Origin: Neostapfia colusana | Taxonomy: Eukaryota > Streptophyta > Magnoliopsida > Poales > Poaceae | DNA length: 64,000 nt | NCBI GenBank assembly: GCA_030760725.1 | Contig: JASWHV010000012.1 | Coordinates: 33,201,652 to 33,265,651 of the forward strand | Reading direction: 5' to 3' | Part shown: piece after piece, positions 1 through 10,064 of the stretch | Position numbering within the stretch: position 1 is the stretch's first letter | Layout: each line of letters starts with the position of its first letter | Program-made: the position numbers and the translations under genes | Notes under the pieces: model-generated | Databases searched by the model: none | What the model saw: the letters and a program-made list of their open reading frames with translations, nothing else | What the model was told of the DNA's origin: nothing

Positions 1-311
1 CTCATCCATCCGATCAACCCTCGTGTTGTCATCATCCTCTTGCACTTCTTGTACTACTTTAGAAGCTTCCTCACCGTGAAAACTCCACACCTCATAATGT
101 GACGTGTAACCATTTTGACACAAGTGTATCGAAAGAGTCATTTTATCAAGCCACTTGTGTTTCGGTATTTTGTACATGGGCATCACACATTATCGATAAT
201 CGACAACGAAAAGGCTCGATCAATAAAAGCATCTGCCTTTGTGAACCATTCATCTGAGTGACCACCTTTCTTGTTCCAACCAGTGTACATCCAACTACGG
301 TGTTCACCCAT
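1..311 (-). pseudogene. CACTA transposase, N-terminal transposase-associated domain (broken)
   Basis: From an ATG at 309-311 the minus strand reads MGEHRSWMYTG, then a CPC-type cysteine motif, then a second frame with KWLDKM, HLCQNGY and YEVWSFHGE. This is the order of the transposase-associated domain at the N terminus of plant CACTA TNPD-type transposases. The first frame is closed by a stop just before the CPC motif (about codon 43), and a frameshift is needed between the CPC motif and KWLDKM. The catalytic transposase core would lie left of the window. I infer a non-functional copy. The family assignment rests on motif order only. Confidence 0.75.
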
Positions 312-363
312 GTTTGTGGCTACAGATTGAAGAGGGAGAAAACATCATAAATTTATACTTCTA

Positions 364-625
364 TTGGGACAGATAGGTCCTAAACCCACCCAAGAGTGAC
401 AAATGTACGTGCTTCTGACGAGACGCCATGTCCAAATCCAGACAAAATTTTGGCAGCCTAACCCTGTTATTCTCTGACTGTACGCCCGATAATGGTGCAG
501 CAGAGAACATCAGGGTTACGCTGTTGAAATCTCGTCCGGATTCAGACCCACGTCTCGTCATAGACACGCCCCCTCGGTCACTCCCAGGCTCTCCAAAAAG
601 GGACAATTCCAAACCTACCCGGCTC
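364..625. repeat. Imperfect foldback (inverted repeat) of about 260 bp
   Basis: The left arm contains TGACGAGACG at about 416 and CCTAACCCTG at about 457. The right arm contains the complements CAGGGTTACG at about 509 and CGTCTCGTCA at about 551, and pairing continues outward (GAGTGAC with GTCACTC) and inward (TTCTCTG with CAGAGAA). The loop is about 20-25 bases near 478-500. It could be a MITE-like insertion inside the CACTA leader, or a hairpin belonging to the element. Short open frames on both strands simply reflect the palindrome. No target duplication was identified. Confidence 0.6.
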
Positions 626-626
626 A

Positions 627-1236
627 CATGCGTAACACATGTGAGATGGGCCGGTTCGAAACGGGTGATGCATATTCTAAAAGTTTACGTTACTCATTCT
701 TTTTTGAGTCATTTATGATAGAGAGGGAGGAAAGAACGAAAGAGAGAGGGGGAATAACAGGGGTGACCATTAACGCATGGGTCTGTGTCCATGCGACCTA
801 ATTCTTTGGCATGTCCGAGATCTTAAGAACAACAGGAGAAGAACGAAGTTAAAGCCCACCAGCCTTTCAGGGGCTCGGGCACCAGACACGGGTCGTTGGG
901 TGGTCCTTAAACCTTTTGCGATGGGTCATGGCGGATGAGCAGTCGGGCGTTGATTGGATGGAGGTCAGTCGGGCGCCAAGCCTGGACCGACAGCTCTCGT
1001 CGAGCATCTCTCCGCGTCCTTGGGTGCTCGAAGCTTGGAGGTTCGGGGCCCTTCGTCTCCCGCCGCCATCACAACGTGACAACCCGGCCCGGAACCATCG
1101 TAATTAACATGTTTTCCACATTCTCTCACCACGGTGTATATATATACTTAACTGTCATGAAAGCATATCATAAACACTCAATTTTATACACAATATTCAA
1201 CTAAATAATTAAATGAAGCAAATATATAGACGGTAG
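627..1236. other. CACTA leader, no gene seen
   Basis: This stretch has a purine-rich run near 720-760, a GC-rich patch near 900-1090 and a TATATATATA run near 1138. No protein family is recognisable in either strand. It lies between the transposase start and the GC-rich tracts of the CACTA element, so I treat it as element-internal non-coding sequence. The TATA-like run is nearly self-complementary, and no promoter assignment is justified. Confidence 0.5.
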
Positions 1237-2100
1237 GTGAACGGAGGGCTGGCGGACGAGGCTAGGGGCAGCCGGGCGGCGATTCGGGGAGGCAAAGGCG
1301 TGGGGTGCGGGGACGGTGGCAGGCGGCGTGGAGGAGGCCGGGTGCGGCGGCACGGAGGGGCAGCTGACGACGCGGCGGGGCGGGCAAGGGCGGCCGAGCG
1401 GAGGAGTCCAGGGGCAGCCGGGCGGCGACACGGGGCGGCAGAGGCGCGGGGTGCTGGGGCGGCTGGAGGCGTGGAGGCGAGGCCGGGGCCGGCCAGCGAA
1501 GCGGCGGGGCGGCCAGCGACACGGCGGGGTTGGGCGGGAGGGAAGCTAAATTCAATCTAAAACTAAATAAATTACAACTAAATTAAAAAATCATAAACTA
1601 AACAATTTACAACTAAACAAAGTTAAATTTATAACTCATACAAACAAATTATAGCTAAATTAAACAAAATTCATAAACTAAATAATTAACAACTAAACTA
1701 AATTCAATCTAAAAATAATAAAACAATTTGCATAAATTAAACAATAACAATTAATAATAAATTATTTAAACTAAATCCAATTATCAACTAAATTAAAAAA
1801 CTAACCTCTCGACGCCTGCGACGCGCTTGATCGCGCGGGAGCTCGGGGCCGGGGGTGGGGCAGCGGGACGCCGGGTCGGGGAGGAGCGCCGGGGGCTGCC
1901 GGTGTCGGGGAGGGCGCCGGAACCGCCGGGGTCGGGGGCCGCCGAGGGAGTGGAGGTGGAGGCGGGTGGGGGCGCGGGGGCCGGCGCAGCGGCATCTGGG
2001 GGTGGTGGACCGGTGGCGGCAGAGCTTCGGGCTGCGGCGACGCTTTGGGCTCGGGGTCGGCGCGGGCGTGAATACCCGCGCCGATCCTGGGCCTACAGGT
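1237..2100. repeat. Alternating GC-rich / AT-rich low-complexity tracts in the CACTA leader
   Basis: 1237-1550 and about 1816-2090 are extremely GC-rich and built of short GGCGGC/GGGGC phrases. Between them, 1551-1800 is AT-rich and made of degenerate AAACTAAA/AATTTA/ACAACTAA phrases. The GC tracts have open frames in several phases on both strands, rich in Pro, Ala, Arg and Gly. That is the signature of composition, not of coding. GC-rich 5' leaders are common in grass CACTA elements; a function here cannot be shown. Confidence 0.6.
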
Positions 2101-2107
2101 GTATATC

Positions 2108-2295
2108 AGCCTATTTACGACGGCCAGGGCCCGGCCATCGTAAATAAGCTTTTCTTTATGACGGCCAGGGTTTGGTCGTCGTAAACAAGGTTTTATTTAC
2201 GACAGCCAGGTTTGGCCGTCGTAAATAAACTTATTTTATTTACGACGGTTGTAGGTTTAGCCGTCGTAAATTAATTTGGCCATCGTAGATTTGCT
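2108..2295. repeat. CACTA subterminal palindromic repeats
   Basis: Four head-to-tail units of about 36-45 bases, each roughly an inverted repeat of TTTACGACGGC and GCCGTCGTAAA, start near 2110, 2155, 2195 and 2238. A half unit (GGCCATCGTAGA) lies near 2278. In En/Spm-type elements, subterminal repeats near the ends bind the element's own DNA-binding protein and are needed for excision. By analogy these are the likely binding sites. Here each site is itself palindromic, suggesting dimer binding (inference). Confidence 0.75.
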
Positions 2296-2309
2296 GGATT
2301 CCTGTAGTG
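2296..2309 (-). repeat. CACTA terminal inverted repeat
   Basis: The minus strand begins CACTACAGGAATCC, matching the conserved CACTA start. It fixes the right boundary of the transposon at base 2309. The partner repeat is outside the window. Confidence 0.85.
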
Positions 2310-2312
2310 CAG

Positions 2313-4123
2313 ATACAGGAAGATAACTTTAGAAGATAACTTTAGAAGAATGTTAAAGAGGCATAAACTGAAATTGCATCAGTATAAAAAGGAGTATTGA
2401 AAAAAAAGGTTGACGATGCACAAAATTTTTTTCATGCTGCAGCAACAGAAAGATATAGAATTAATAGATTCAAAGAATTAGAATTGGAAGATGGGCGTCT
2501 AGTTTTAGACCATCACTCAAAGGCAGACATACTATGGTGGAATTTAGAACATAATGGGTTAGACGGAGAGACCAAATATGTTTTTCACTCTGGAAGTGTT
2601 GGTGCCTCAAAATAGTCCATACAGTGGTTATCTCAACCAATCTCTAGAAATGAAATCAATCATATAGTTCAAAACATGACGGTGGATAAAGCACCTGGAC
2701 CTGCAGTTTTTATGGCTTAATATACAAAAAATGTTGGGACATAATCAAAGAAGACATATATGGACTTTGCCATGATTTCTTTGAAGGGAACCTAAGTTTC
2801 CAAGCGGCAAACAGCTCATACATAACAATTATACCAAAGATGCAAATAGAATTGGGGATTTCAGGCCCATATCACTGCTTAATAGCGTTGTAAAGATTAT
2901 CACAAAGCTATAATGGCTGACAGATTACAAAAGTTTATTGTTCCATTTGTACATTAGGATCAATATGGGTTTATCAAAGGAAGGACCATACGAGACTGCT
3001 TTGCTTGGGCTCTTGAATTCATATATCAATGCCAAAAGTCCCAAAGGAAGGTGGTTATTCTCAAGATTGATTTTATCAAGGCTTTTGACACTACAGAACA
3101 TGGAGCTATAATGGATATGTTAACACAAAGGGATTCCCTATGAAATGGTTTCAATAGGCCCATAAACCTATGAGGTGAAACTTCCTCCATTCTTTTAAAT
3201 GAAGTACCAGGCAATCCATTCAAATGAACAAGAGGGGTGCGTCAAGGAACCCTCTTTCACCTCTTCTATCTGTGCTGGCGACTGAGCCTTTGCAATGTAT
3301 TATCAATAAAGCTGCAGAGATGAGGCTTTTAACAAGACCAATTGAAGATACTTCTACAAACGATTTTCCCATAATTCAATAAGTGATGATACTTTACTGA
3401 TCATGAAAGCCTCTCAGAAAGAACTTTGCCTGAAGTGCATCTTGCAGACGTTTTCACAAGCTACTGGTCTTCAGGTAAATTATAAAAAGAAAACCTGTAT
3501 ATGGCAATTAATTTAACCAATAAGGAGATGCACAATTGGGCAGGTGGTTTTGGATGTCAGATCCAGAGCTTTCCTTTTACATACCTTGTCCTCCCTCTAG
3601 GCACCACGAAACCCAAATTAAAGGACTTTGAGGTGATGATAAATAAAATAGAGAGAAGGCTATCAGCCACATCGAGATTCCTCAATCATGCTGGATGGCT
3701 GGAGATTGTTAACACGGTGCACACTTCAAATTCCTTCCTCAGTCATTGATCAAATTGGCAATGCAAGAAAACACTGCATATAGAATGGAAAAAAATCCAA
3801 CCTAAAACTAGACCAATGGTGGCCTGGAGTAAATGCACAAGACCAAAGGCGAAGGGAGGATTGGTTATAATAAATTTTTGAAATCAAAATATGTCTGCTT
3901 ATAAAACATCTCGATAAAGTTTACAACAAGAAAAACATCCCTTATGTGAAGCTTATATGGAATTCTATTTATGCCAAGGAAATCATCCAACACGGATCCG
4001 CTCAAAGAGGATTTTTTAGTGGAGAGATGTTATCAATTTAAGTGACAAATTTAAAGGCATTACCTCTTACAAGATAGGATATGGTTCCACAATTATGTTG
4101 TGGGAGGATGTATGGAATGGTCA
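2313..4123 (+). pseudogene. Plant L1-type LINE, reverse transcriptase remnant (first piece)
   Basis: Fragments in three frames read in the order of a plant L1 ORF2: RRMLKRHKL and QYKKEYW (2345-2398), FFHAAATERYR, KAPGP near 2690, the PISLLN block near 2865, a GF/KGRTI block near 2968, the motif-A-like KIDFIKAFD near 3063, GVRQGT near 3237, a degraded catalytic motif SDDTLLIMKA near 3382, then TGLQVNY and FPFTYLVLPLGTTKP (3568-3612). LINE RTs normally have YADD at the catalytic site; only SDD remains. Many stops and indels break the frame. The N-terminal endonuclease is absent and presumably lies beyond the CACTA insertion. The sequence ends at DVWNGH, where Gypsy A inserts, and continues at 45643. 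Confidence 0.8.
4119..4123. repeat. Target site duplication of Gypsy A (left copy, GGTCA)
   Basis: GGTCA directly precedes the left LTR and recurs directly after the right LTR at 45638-45642. A 5-bp duplication is standard for Ty3-gypsy integration, and it proves the two distant LTRs belong to one insertion. Confidence 0.9.
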
Positions 4124-6117
4124 TGTGACGCCCGGTCCCGTAAAAACACGGAACCCAGCTAATGCATATGCGTGCCCAGGATGTTCATCACACATACACA
4201 TGTAATCCACAAACTGAATTCAGAATATAACCACAAATAATAGGGTTTAAGTACTTTATTACATCAATCTCTAACTTATTCTTGCAGCGGAAGTCTCTAA
4301 CTTATTCTAGCAGCGGAAGTCTCTAAACGATAGCGGAAGCAAAACTAAACAGCAGCGGCTCCATCTTCAACTCCACAGGTAAGTTGAAGGTAGTTCGCAC
4401 GCCTAGTACTCCACATGTTCTCCGAAGTACTCCTCTCCTGTTGCTGATGTTTGTATGATAATGCAAGGGTGAGTACATGTCGTACTCATCAAGTGCGGGA
4501 AAAGTATGACATGTAGCTTACAGCAAGGTATGGAACAAAAGGCTCATTGCAGAAAGCAAAGTTTATTTCAAAAACACGATAAAAACAGCAACTATTCTTT
4601 AAATGAATTTAATCCCAACATATACTTAAGTAAAACAGCAACATACCTCCTTCATAATTCACCACTTTCCATGTCTCAACCAACCATTAATCTTTCTGAA
4701 CTTTATCTCATGCTCATAATAACCATCTCATGTTCATATCCATCTCATAATCATATAACCAAACTCATTGTCATGACTCAACAGTCCCAAAACCAATCCC
4801 AATAACCATACCATAACCATAACCAAATAACCATCCCAAGTTTCCATCCCAAATTTCCCTCTAATCATGTGAGTTGGCCAGGCGCTTGTGACCGTAAGAA
4901 CGGCTATCATGATAGTTTTACACTCTTAAGAGGTTGCACCACATTACCACAAGTTTGTGATTTCGTCACCCGTCGGTGACTGCAGAACCTCTATTATACC
5001 AGTACACAACCGTCGGTGTATGGCCAAGAGATCACAAAATAGCCTTTACAAAGTGGCTACTAGATGTATGGACTCACTAAGGTTTCACCAGCATGCTCGA
5101 ATCACCATTCTCCCACGTACGGGCCCCCTCTTGTGCCATGCAGTTCCCAGGGCAGTCCTCTCTCGACTCCCATTCCCCGCGCCTTCTACGGTCCATAACA
5201 ATCTAGCAACTTACCTAATTAGTCAGCTACGCCGCACCCATATTTGGCCTTGTGGTGGCACTGTTTTGCTGGCATGTGCTGGCATGAACCGATCCTTAGA
5301 TCTACGGCAAGTAAACCACCATCTCATTCTACCACATCCACAAACCAAGCTTGCCTAGATCTCCCCCGATTCTATGCTCACTATTATCTTCAAGTTCTCA
5401 TTATCATTATTCATATGAGTGCAGTACTTAGACATGTTCTACTTCGCCTTCCCGTATCCCGTAGCTTAAGCGAAGCAAAAAGCAAAAATGACCATACCCG
5501 ATTCATAAACTTTCCCCGGCGACAAGGATGGTTTATCAAAACTAGTAAACCCCTATGAAAGGGTTTCCCATCAAGTTGACTCAAGCATACACATTTTCGC
5601 AAACAAAACAGTTTTTAAAACATGGGATCAATATGGTCAAGGGGCACTTGCCTTGCTCCTGTGGCTTTGGTTGCTCACGTGCCTCGAAGTCTTGATGTTG
5701 TAGTCCTTCGTATATGGCTCCCTGAGGTTGTCCTTCTACTCACGATCACGCACATACAAGATTTACAGAAATCAATCATCATGCATAACTCTACTCAAGA
5801 TGCAATGGTGTCGATGAATGCAAATCCTATGGTGCTGTTTTATTAAACCAGTTTGTATGTGTTCTTGCATATTTTTATGGGCTTGCATGGGGTTTTATGG
5901 TGAACAAGGGTGTAAGGATTAAGTGTGGACATGGTGATGATCTTGACTAAAGATCTAGATCAATTTCACCTTCAAAACCGATCAACACGTGATCTGTCCA
6001 CACGAAAAAGCTTCTGTTCGAAGAAACAGATGCGTAGAAACCGCGATGATGTCGTAAGGTGGTAACAAAGACCTACCTTGGCCTTCCTCCTAGCAATGGC
6101 AGCAGGACAGATCATCG
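4124..6117 (-). repeat. Gypsy A left LTR, segment 1
   Basis: It starts TGTGACGCCCGGTCCC, like the right LTR at 42189, and remains collinear with it up to the CATCG at 6113-6117 where Copia 1 is inserted. Open frames such as that at 4957-5358 also occur in the other LTR but are not maintained (its counterpart is shorter), so I consider this non-coding LTR sequence. Confidence 0.85.
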
Positions 6118-7742
6118 TGTGAGAACTATGTGTGCTGAATACATTGGCAATTAGGATAAAAGTTAGCATTAACATTCAAAGTTTTGAATATTGCCAAAAC
6201 ATTCTTCTGTGGCAAGGTCTGACAAGTTCTTTGTTAGGTCCGCCAAGTGTTGGCAAGGTCCGACGCAAGGTCCGGAGAGCTCCTGCAAGGTCCGGAGAGC
6301 TTCTGTGAGGTCCGGAGCTTGTTTTTATGGAGCTCTCGTGAAGTTCAACTCGTAGAACTGCAGCGTCTTGTTTTTGCTTTTAACTCGTAATGTTTTAAAC
6401 TTGCTTTATGGGAAGGTTTGCTTAGTATTAATTTGCTAAGTTTTTGGTGTGTTTTGGTGGTTATGGCTGTTATCATTTGATATGGTTTGCAACATGCTTA
6501 TGTGATGTGCTCATGTAAGGTGTTGTGGTTTTCGAACTAACGTGAGTCAAGTCGAGGACTTGTGCTCGGAAGAATTGGTTGTTTATTCATGTGCAGGTGT
6601 TGCTTAAGTTCAAGACATGGCTGGTGACGGGATCCTTGGACTAGTCTCAGGGAGGAGATGAGGTTCCAACAACCAAGTTCGGGAGGAGCTGTGGTTGAGT
6701 TGATCGGGAGGTCGCGCAACATGTTTGGATCAAGGGCAGTGCATATGAAGGTTGCGTGTACGTCGTTGGAAGGTGTTTGCACGTGTGCAAGGAGTGCATG
6801 GACATGTCAACATTGCTCCAAGGCGTGATGAAGAGAAGTGGACGTAAAGAATTGGTCGGAAAGGTCCAACCGGCTGGATTGCGTACTCAGGCTGAGGCTG
6901 AGTCGGACATGGCTCAAATATGGAAGATTTGAGTTGGTTATGATAGAATTTCGTGCTAGGCACTAAGTTGAGTTGTTTTAGGAATGTTTAGGACGTTCCT
7001 AAGGTGTTTGGAAGTCTCACTATTGCTTCTATCTGCGAATAGGAGAGTCCTGAGCAGTTATGGTATGTTAGGATACGAGTCCAATTAGGAGTAGGAGTCC
7101 TAGATTGGATTGTTTAGCCTGAGGGCTGGCTATAAAAGCAAGGGGGGCCAGAGCTCTCATAGGTAGAGAACTTTGGGCTGTTCCTCTTGTGTTTCTAATG
7201 AATAAAGTTCATAGTTTCGAGGAGCTTTTGTGTCTTGTTCGTCCGACTTGTTTTTCGTCAAGTCTTCCTCGCCGAGTTTCTGGACAGACCGACGTTGCTT
7301 CAGTGTTTCGTTCATAACTCGAGTTTTACAGATCCGATTGACGTGATTCTTTTTGGGTTGTCTTCACAACTCAATTATCTATCATCTGTGAAATTTTCAC
7401 GAGCTTCGTATCTGCAGTTTTTGAGATACACGAGTTTCTTTGCAGCGTTGCAGATCTGTTTTATATCGGGTAGAACAGATTGATCTTCGTTTAATGTTTT
7501 GATCGTATCTCAAGTTTTACTTCGTGTTTTCAAGTGATTCTTGTTGCATTAGATCCGTGACTTGATTCTATACTTCTCTACTTGATTTTTCACGGTTGAA
7601 CACGTTTGAAAACACTTGCCCACATGGTTTCTTTAACCGATTGATTTTTTGCTGAGGGGTTTTTGTTGTTTCCGCTGCGAAAAGTTTTAATCTACCATTC
7701 ACCCCCCCTATGGTAGCTTTTCACGTGCTCTTCGATCCTACA
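6118..7742 (+). repeat. Copia 1 5' LTR
   Basis: Begins TGTGAGAAC and ends GATCCTACA. It contains a run of AGGTCCG-type repeats (6221-6330), a TATA box at 7131, a poly(A) signal AATAAA at 7201 and a CACGTG G-box near 7722. Positions past the TATA box give an R region starting near 7160 (inference). Confidence 0.92.
7131..7138 (+). promoter_or_regulatory. TATA box of Copia 1 5' LTR
   Basis: TATAAAAG lies in the sequence CTGGCTATAAAAGCAAG, with AATAAA about 70 bases downstream at 7201-7206. This is the normal spacing of promoter, short R region and poly(A) signal in a plant Copia LTR. The same TATA is present in the 3' LTR at 15247, but there the poly(A) hexamer has become TATAAA. Confidence 0.75.
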
Positions 7743-7744
7743 AT

Positions 7745-7757
7745 TGGTATCAGAGCC
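7745..7757 (+). other. Primer-binding site of Copia 1 (initiator methionine tRNA)
   Basis: TGGTATCAGAGCC, two bases after the LTR end, is complementary to the 3' end of plant initiator tRNA-Met and is the usual minus-strand primer site of Copia and chromovirus elements. It is intact. Confidence 0.9.
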
Positions 7758-7803
7758 AAGGTGCTCTAATCTTTGTGATTTGCACGTGTTTTGACTAACC
7801 ATC

Positions 7804-10064
7804 ATGGAGAAGTACTCCGCAAAACCTTGTGTGTTCAATGGCATCGATTTTCAGGTTTGGAAGGCGCGGATGGATGCCTACATACAGGCGCAAGGCTCTG
7901 CCATATGGTAAAAGGTCTACCGGAACTTCGATGTACCACCCAACGATCAAGTTACGGCTGCGAACATGAGAGATGTTGACAACAACAACAAGGCTCGCAA
8001 CTTGATCATCCAAGGATTGACTCAAAGCGACTTCGACCGTGTTGCACACCTCCGATCTGCATATGATGTTTGGAAAGCTCTTTGTGACTACCATGAAGGA
8101 TCCAATACGATCAAGGAGGTAAGGCAAGATATGTTCAAGAAAGAATACATGCGTTTTTATATGCAACCCGGTGAGTCAATTGACGACCTTTTTGCTCGCT
8201 TTAATAAAATTCTCAGCAACTTGCGTAGTGTCAATGTTAACTTTTCAGATGCTGAAAATGCTAGACAATTGTTAGGAGCATTAGATATGTCAATTTGGGA
8301 GATGAAAGTTACATCTATTCGTGAATCTACTGTCATGAGTTCTCTTACTTTAGACGTGCTTTATTCTAAATTGAAAACTCATGAAATTGACATCATCTCA
8401 CGTAAAAACCCCAACAAGTCTATTGCATTTGTTTCGCAACGTGACATGTCTAGTTCTAGTCAATCATCATCTAGTGGTGCACTCTCTTTGCTGTCCTCTC
8501 TAACCCTTGAACAGATTGAAGAGTTTCCAGAGGAGGAGCTTGCACTCATCTCTACTCGGATCTCAAAAGCATTGCAAAATGTGAGAACTAGAAGGAGAGG
8601 AAGCTCCGGACCTCAACGATGTTTTGAATGTGGTAAGACAGGACATTTTCGTACGGAGTGCCCTAACCTTTCAGGTCCGACTTCATGTGAAGAAAAGCAA
8701 ACAAGGCCGAAGAAATCGTTTGCAAAGAATAAGAAGAAGAAAGATTTATCAATGCGCAACATAGTGCATAGTATGATCTCTGCACTTCAAGATTTCGGCT
8801 CAAGTGATGTGGACACTGGTAGTGATGAAGATGAAGAAGCTATGGCAAATATGTGTTGCATGGCGAGCAAGTCAAGTTCAAGCTCCGAGGAGGCAGAACA
8901 CAACAGCGACGATGAAGAGGTATGTCCCACTTGCGAAGAAATGTGTGATGCTATTTCTCGTGCCACTGTTATATTAAAGAAAAAGGATAAAAACTTAGGA
9001 ACAATGCTGTTAAAATTGAATCACTAGAATCTGAAATTAATCGTTTAAAAACTTTGATTCCTAGTGATGATTCTTGTTCCTCATGTGATTTAATTTATGA
9101 ACAATTATCCTCTTTAAGAAGTACACACGCATCTACACTTGATAAACTTGAACTTGAAATTGAAAAGAACAAAGAGCTTGCTGCACTTAATGATAAAAAT
9201 TTAAAAGATGCTTGTTGTTCTACAATTGATTTGCATTGTTCTTCATGTGATGATCTGAATAAGAAACTAAATGATGCTATGAATGAGATTTCTATTTTGA
9301 ACAATGCTTTACGTGTGCATGAAGTTAAATATTGTTCAAATTGCAAACTAAAAGGAAAAACTTCATGTGAAAACTGATTTGATCTGTCCAATAAACTTGA
9401 TGACATGCATAGGACACTAGATCGGTTTTCTAATGCAAATAAGAACCTAAACTTGCTGCTGAATTCTTCCAAGTCTTGTAATGATAAAACTGGTTTAGGT
9501 TTTAATTCTCATGCTCATGCTAAGGCACACCCACCTAAAGTTGTAAAGTCATTAGGAAGCGGTTTGATTCAAACAGCTCCTAGACAAAAAGAGGTGATTT
9601 TCAAATCTGCAGGAGTACTGTCCCATTCGGGTTCTAATAAACGTGTTGCTTGCTCATCTAGACATGATAATAAGGTTATTTTTCATTGTACCTACTGTGG
9701 TAGAGATGGTCATGTCATGGATTTTTGTTATAGACTAGCTAAACACGATAAGAAACAAAGAATACTTGCTAGATCACATAACAACCAAGCAAAATCTGCT
9801 AGACCGAATGTTCGGAGCTTGCAACCTGCTGTAATGAGTCAAAAACTTGCTCCCGGACCTACTGTTTTTTGTGCTACATATAACACATCTTCTAAGTCAG
9901 TAGTTGGGAACAAAAATTTTCGATGTTTGGCTCATAAACCTGCTGTACCTTCTCAGCTTTCGCGTGTTATTCCTGCTGGACGTCGTGTGACTCAGTACTG
10001 GATTCCTAAAAGTCTTTTAACTAACCCTAGTATTGAGTCATCGACATATTGTGCTGCTGTGTAG
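7804..10064 (+). pseudogene. Copia 1 gag (long SIRE-type, two zinc knuckles), broken
   Basis: The start MEKYSAKPCVF at 7804 is shared with Copia 2 and 3. A UBN2-type capsid region occupies about residues 50-200. A first CX2CX4HX4C knuckle is at 8620-8661 and a second at 9687-9728. Between them is a Lys/Glu-rich, probably coiled-coil stretch with several CXXC pairs. Damage: TAA at codon 36 (7909-7911), one missing base in the A-run near 8990 (Copia 3 keeps one more A), and TGA at 9375-9377 where the related copy has Cys. The frame ends at a UAG, 10062-10064, kept in all three Copia copies. Gag forms the particle and packages the RNA. Confidence 0.88.

Larger units (their letters stand above)
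1..2309 (-). mobile_element. CACTA (En/Spm) DNA transposon, 5' part, runs off the left edge
   Basis: Read on the minus strand, the element starts at 2309 with CACTACAGGAATCC, the classic CACTA terminus. A block of palindromic subterminal repeats follows, then a long leader with very GC-rich and AT-rich tracts, then the start of a transposase at 311. The other terminus lies left of the window. CACTA elements make 3-bp target duplications; the flanking bases here are CAG at 2310-2312, and the matching copy cannot be seen. Plant LINE coding sequence is readable directly after the terminus, so the element probably inserted into that LINE. Superfamily is secure; activity is unlikely because the transposase start is broken. 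Confidence 0.85.

Noticed and set aside
1237..2147. Several GC-rich open frames in the CACTA leader
   Set aside because: Open in many phases on both strands with Pro/Ala/Arg/Gly-only composition; low-complexity artefact.
4957..5358. 133-residue open frame in the Gypsy A left LTR
   Set aside because: The counterpart in the right LTR (from about 42996) is shorter and diverges in frame, codons look unconstrained, and no family is recognised.
8980..9010. Possible programmed -1 frameshift in Copia 1 gag at the run TAAAAAC
   Set aside because: Copia 3 has one more A at the same place and Copia 2 reads through in frame, so the Copia 1 shift is a one-base loss and not a slippery site; the zero-frame codons also lack a proper X-XXY-YYZ heptamer.
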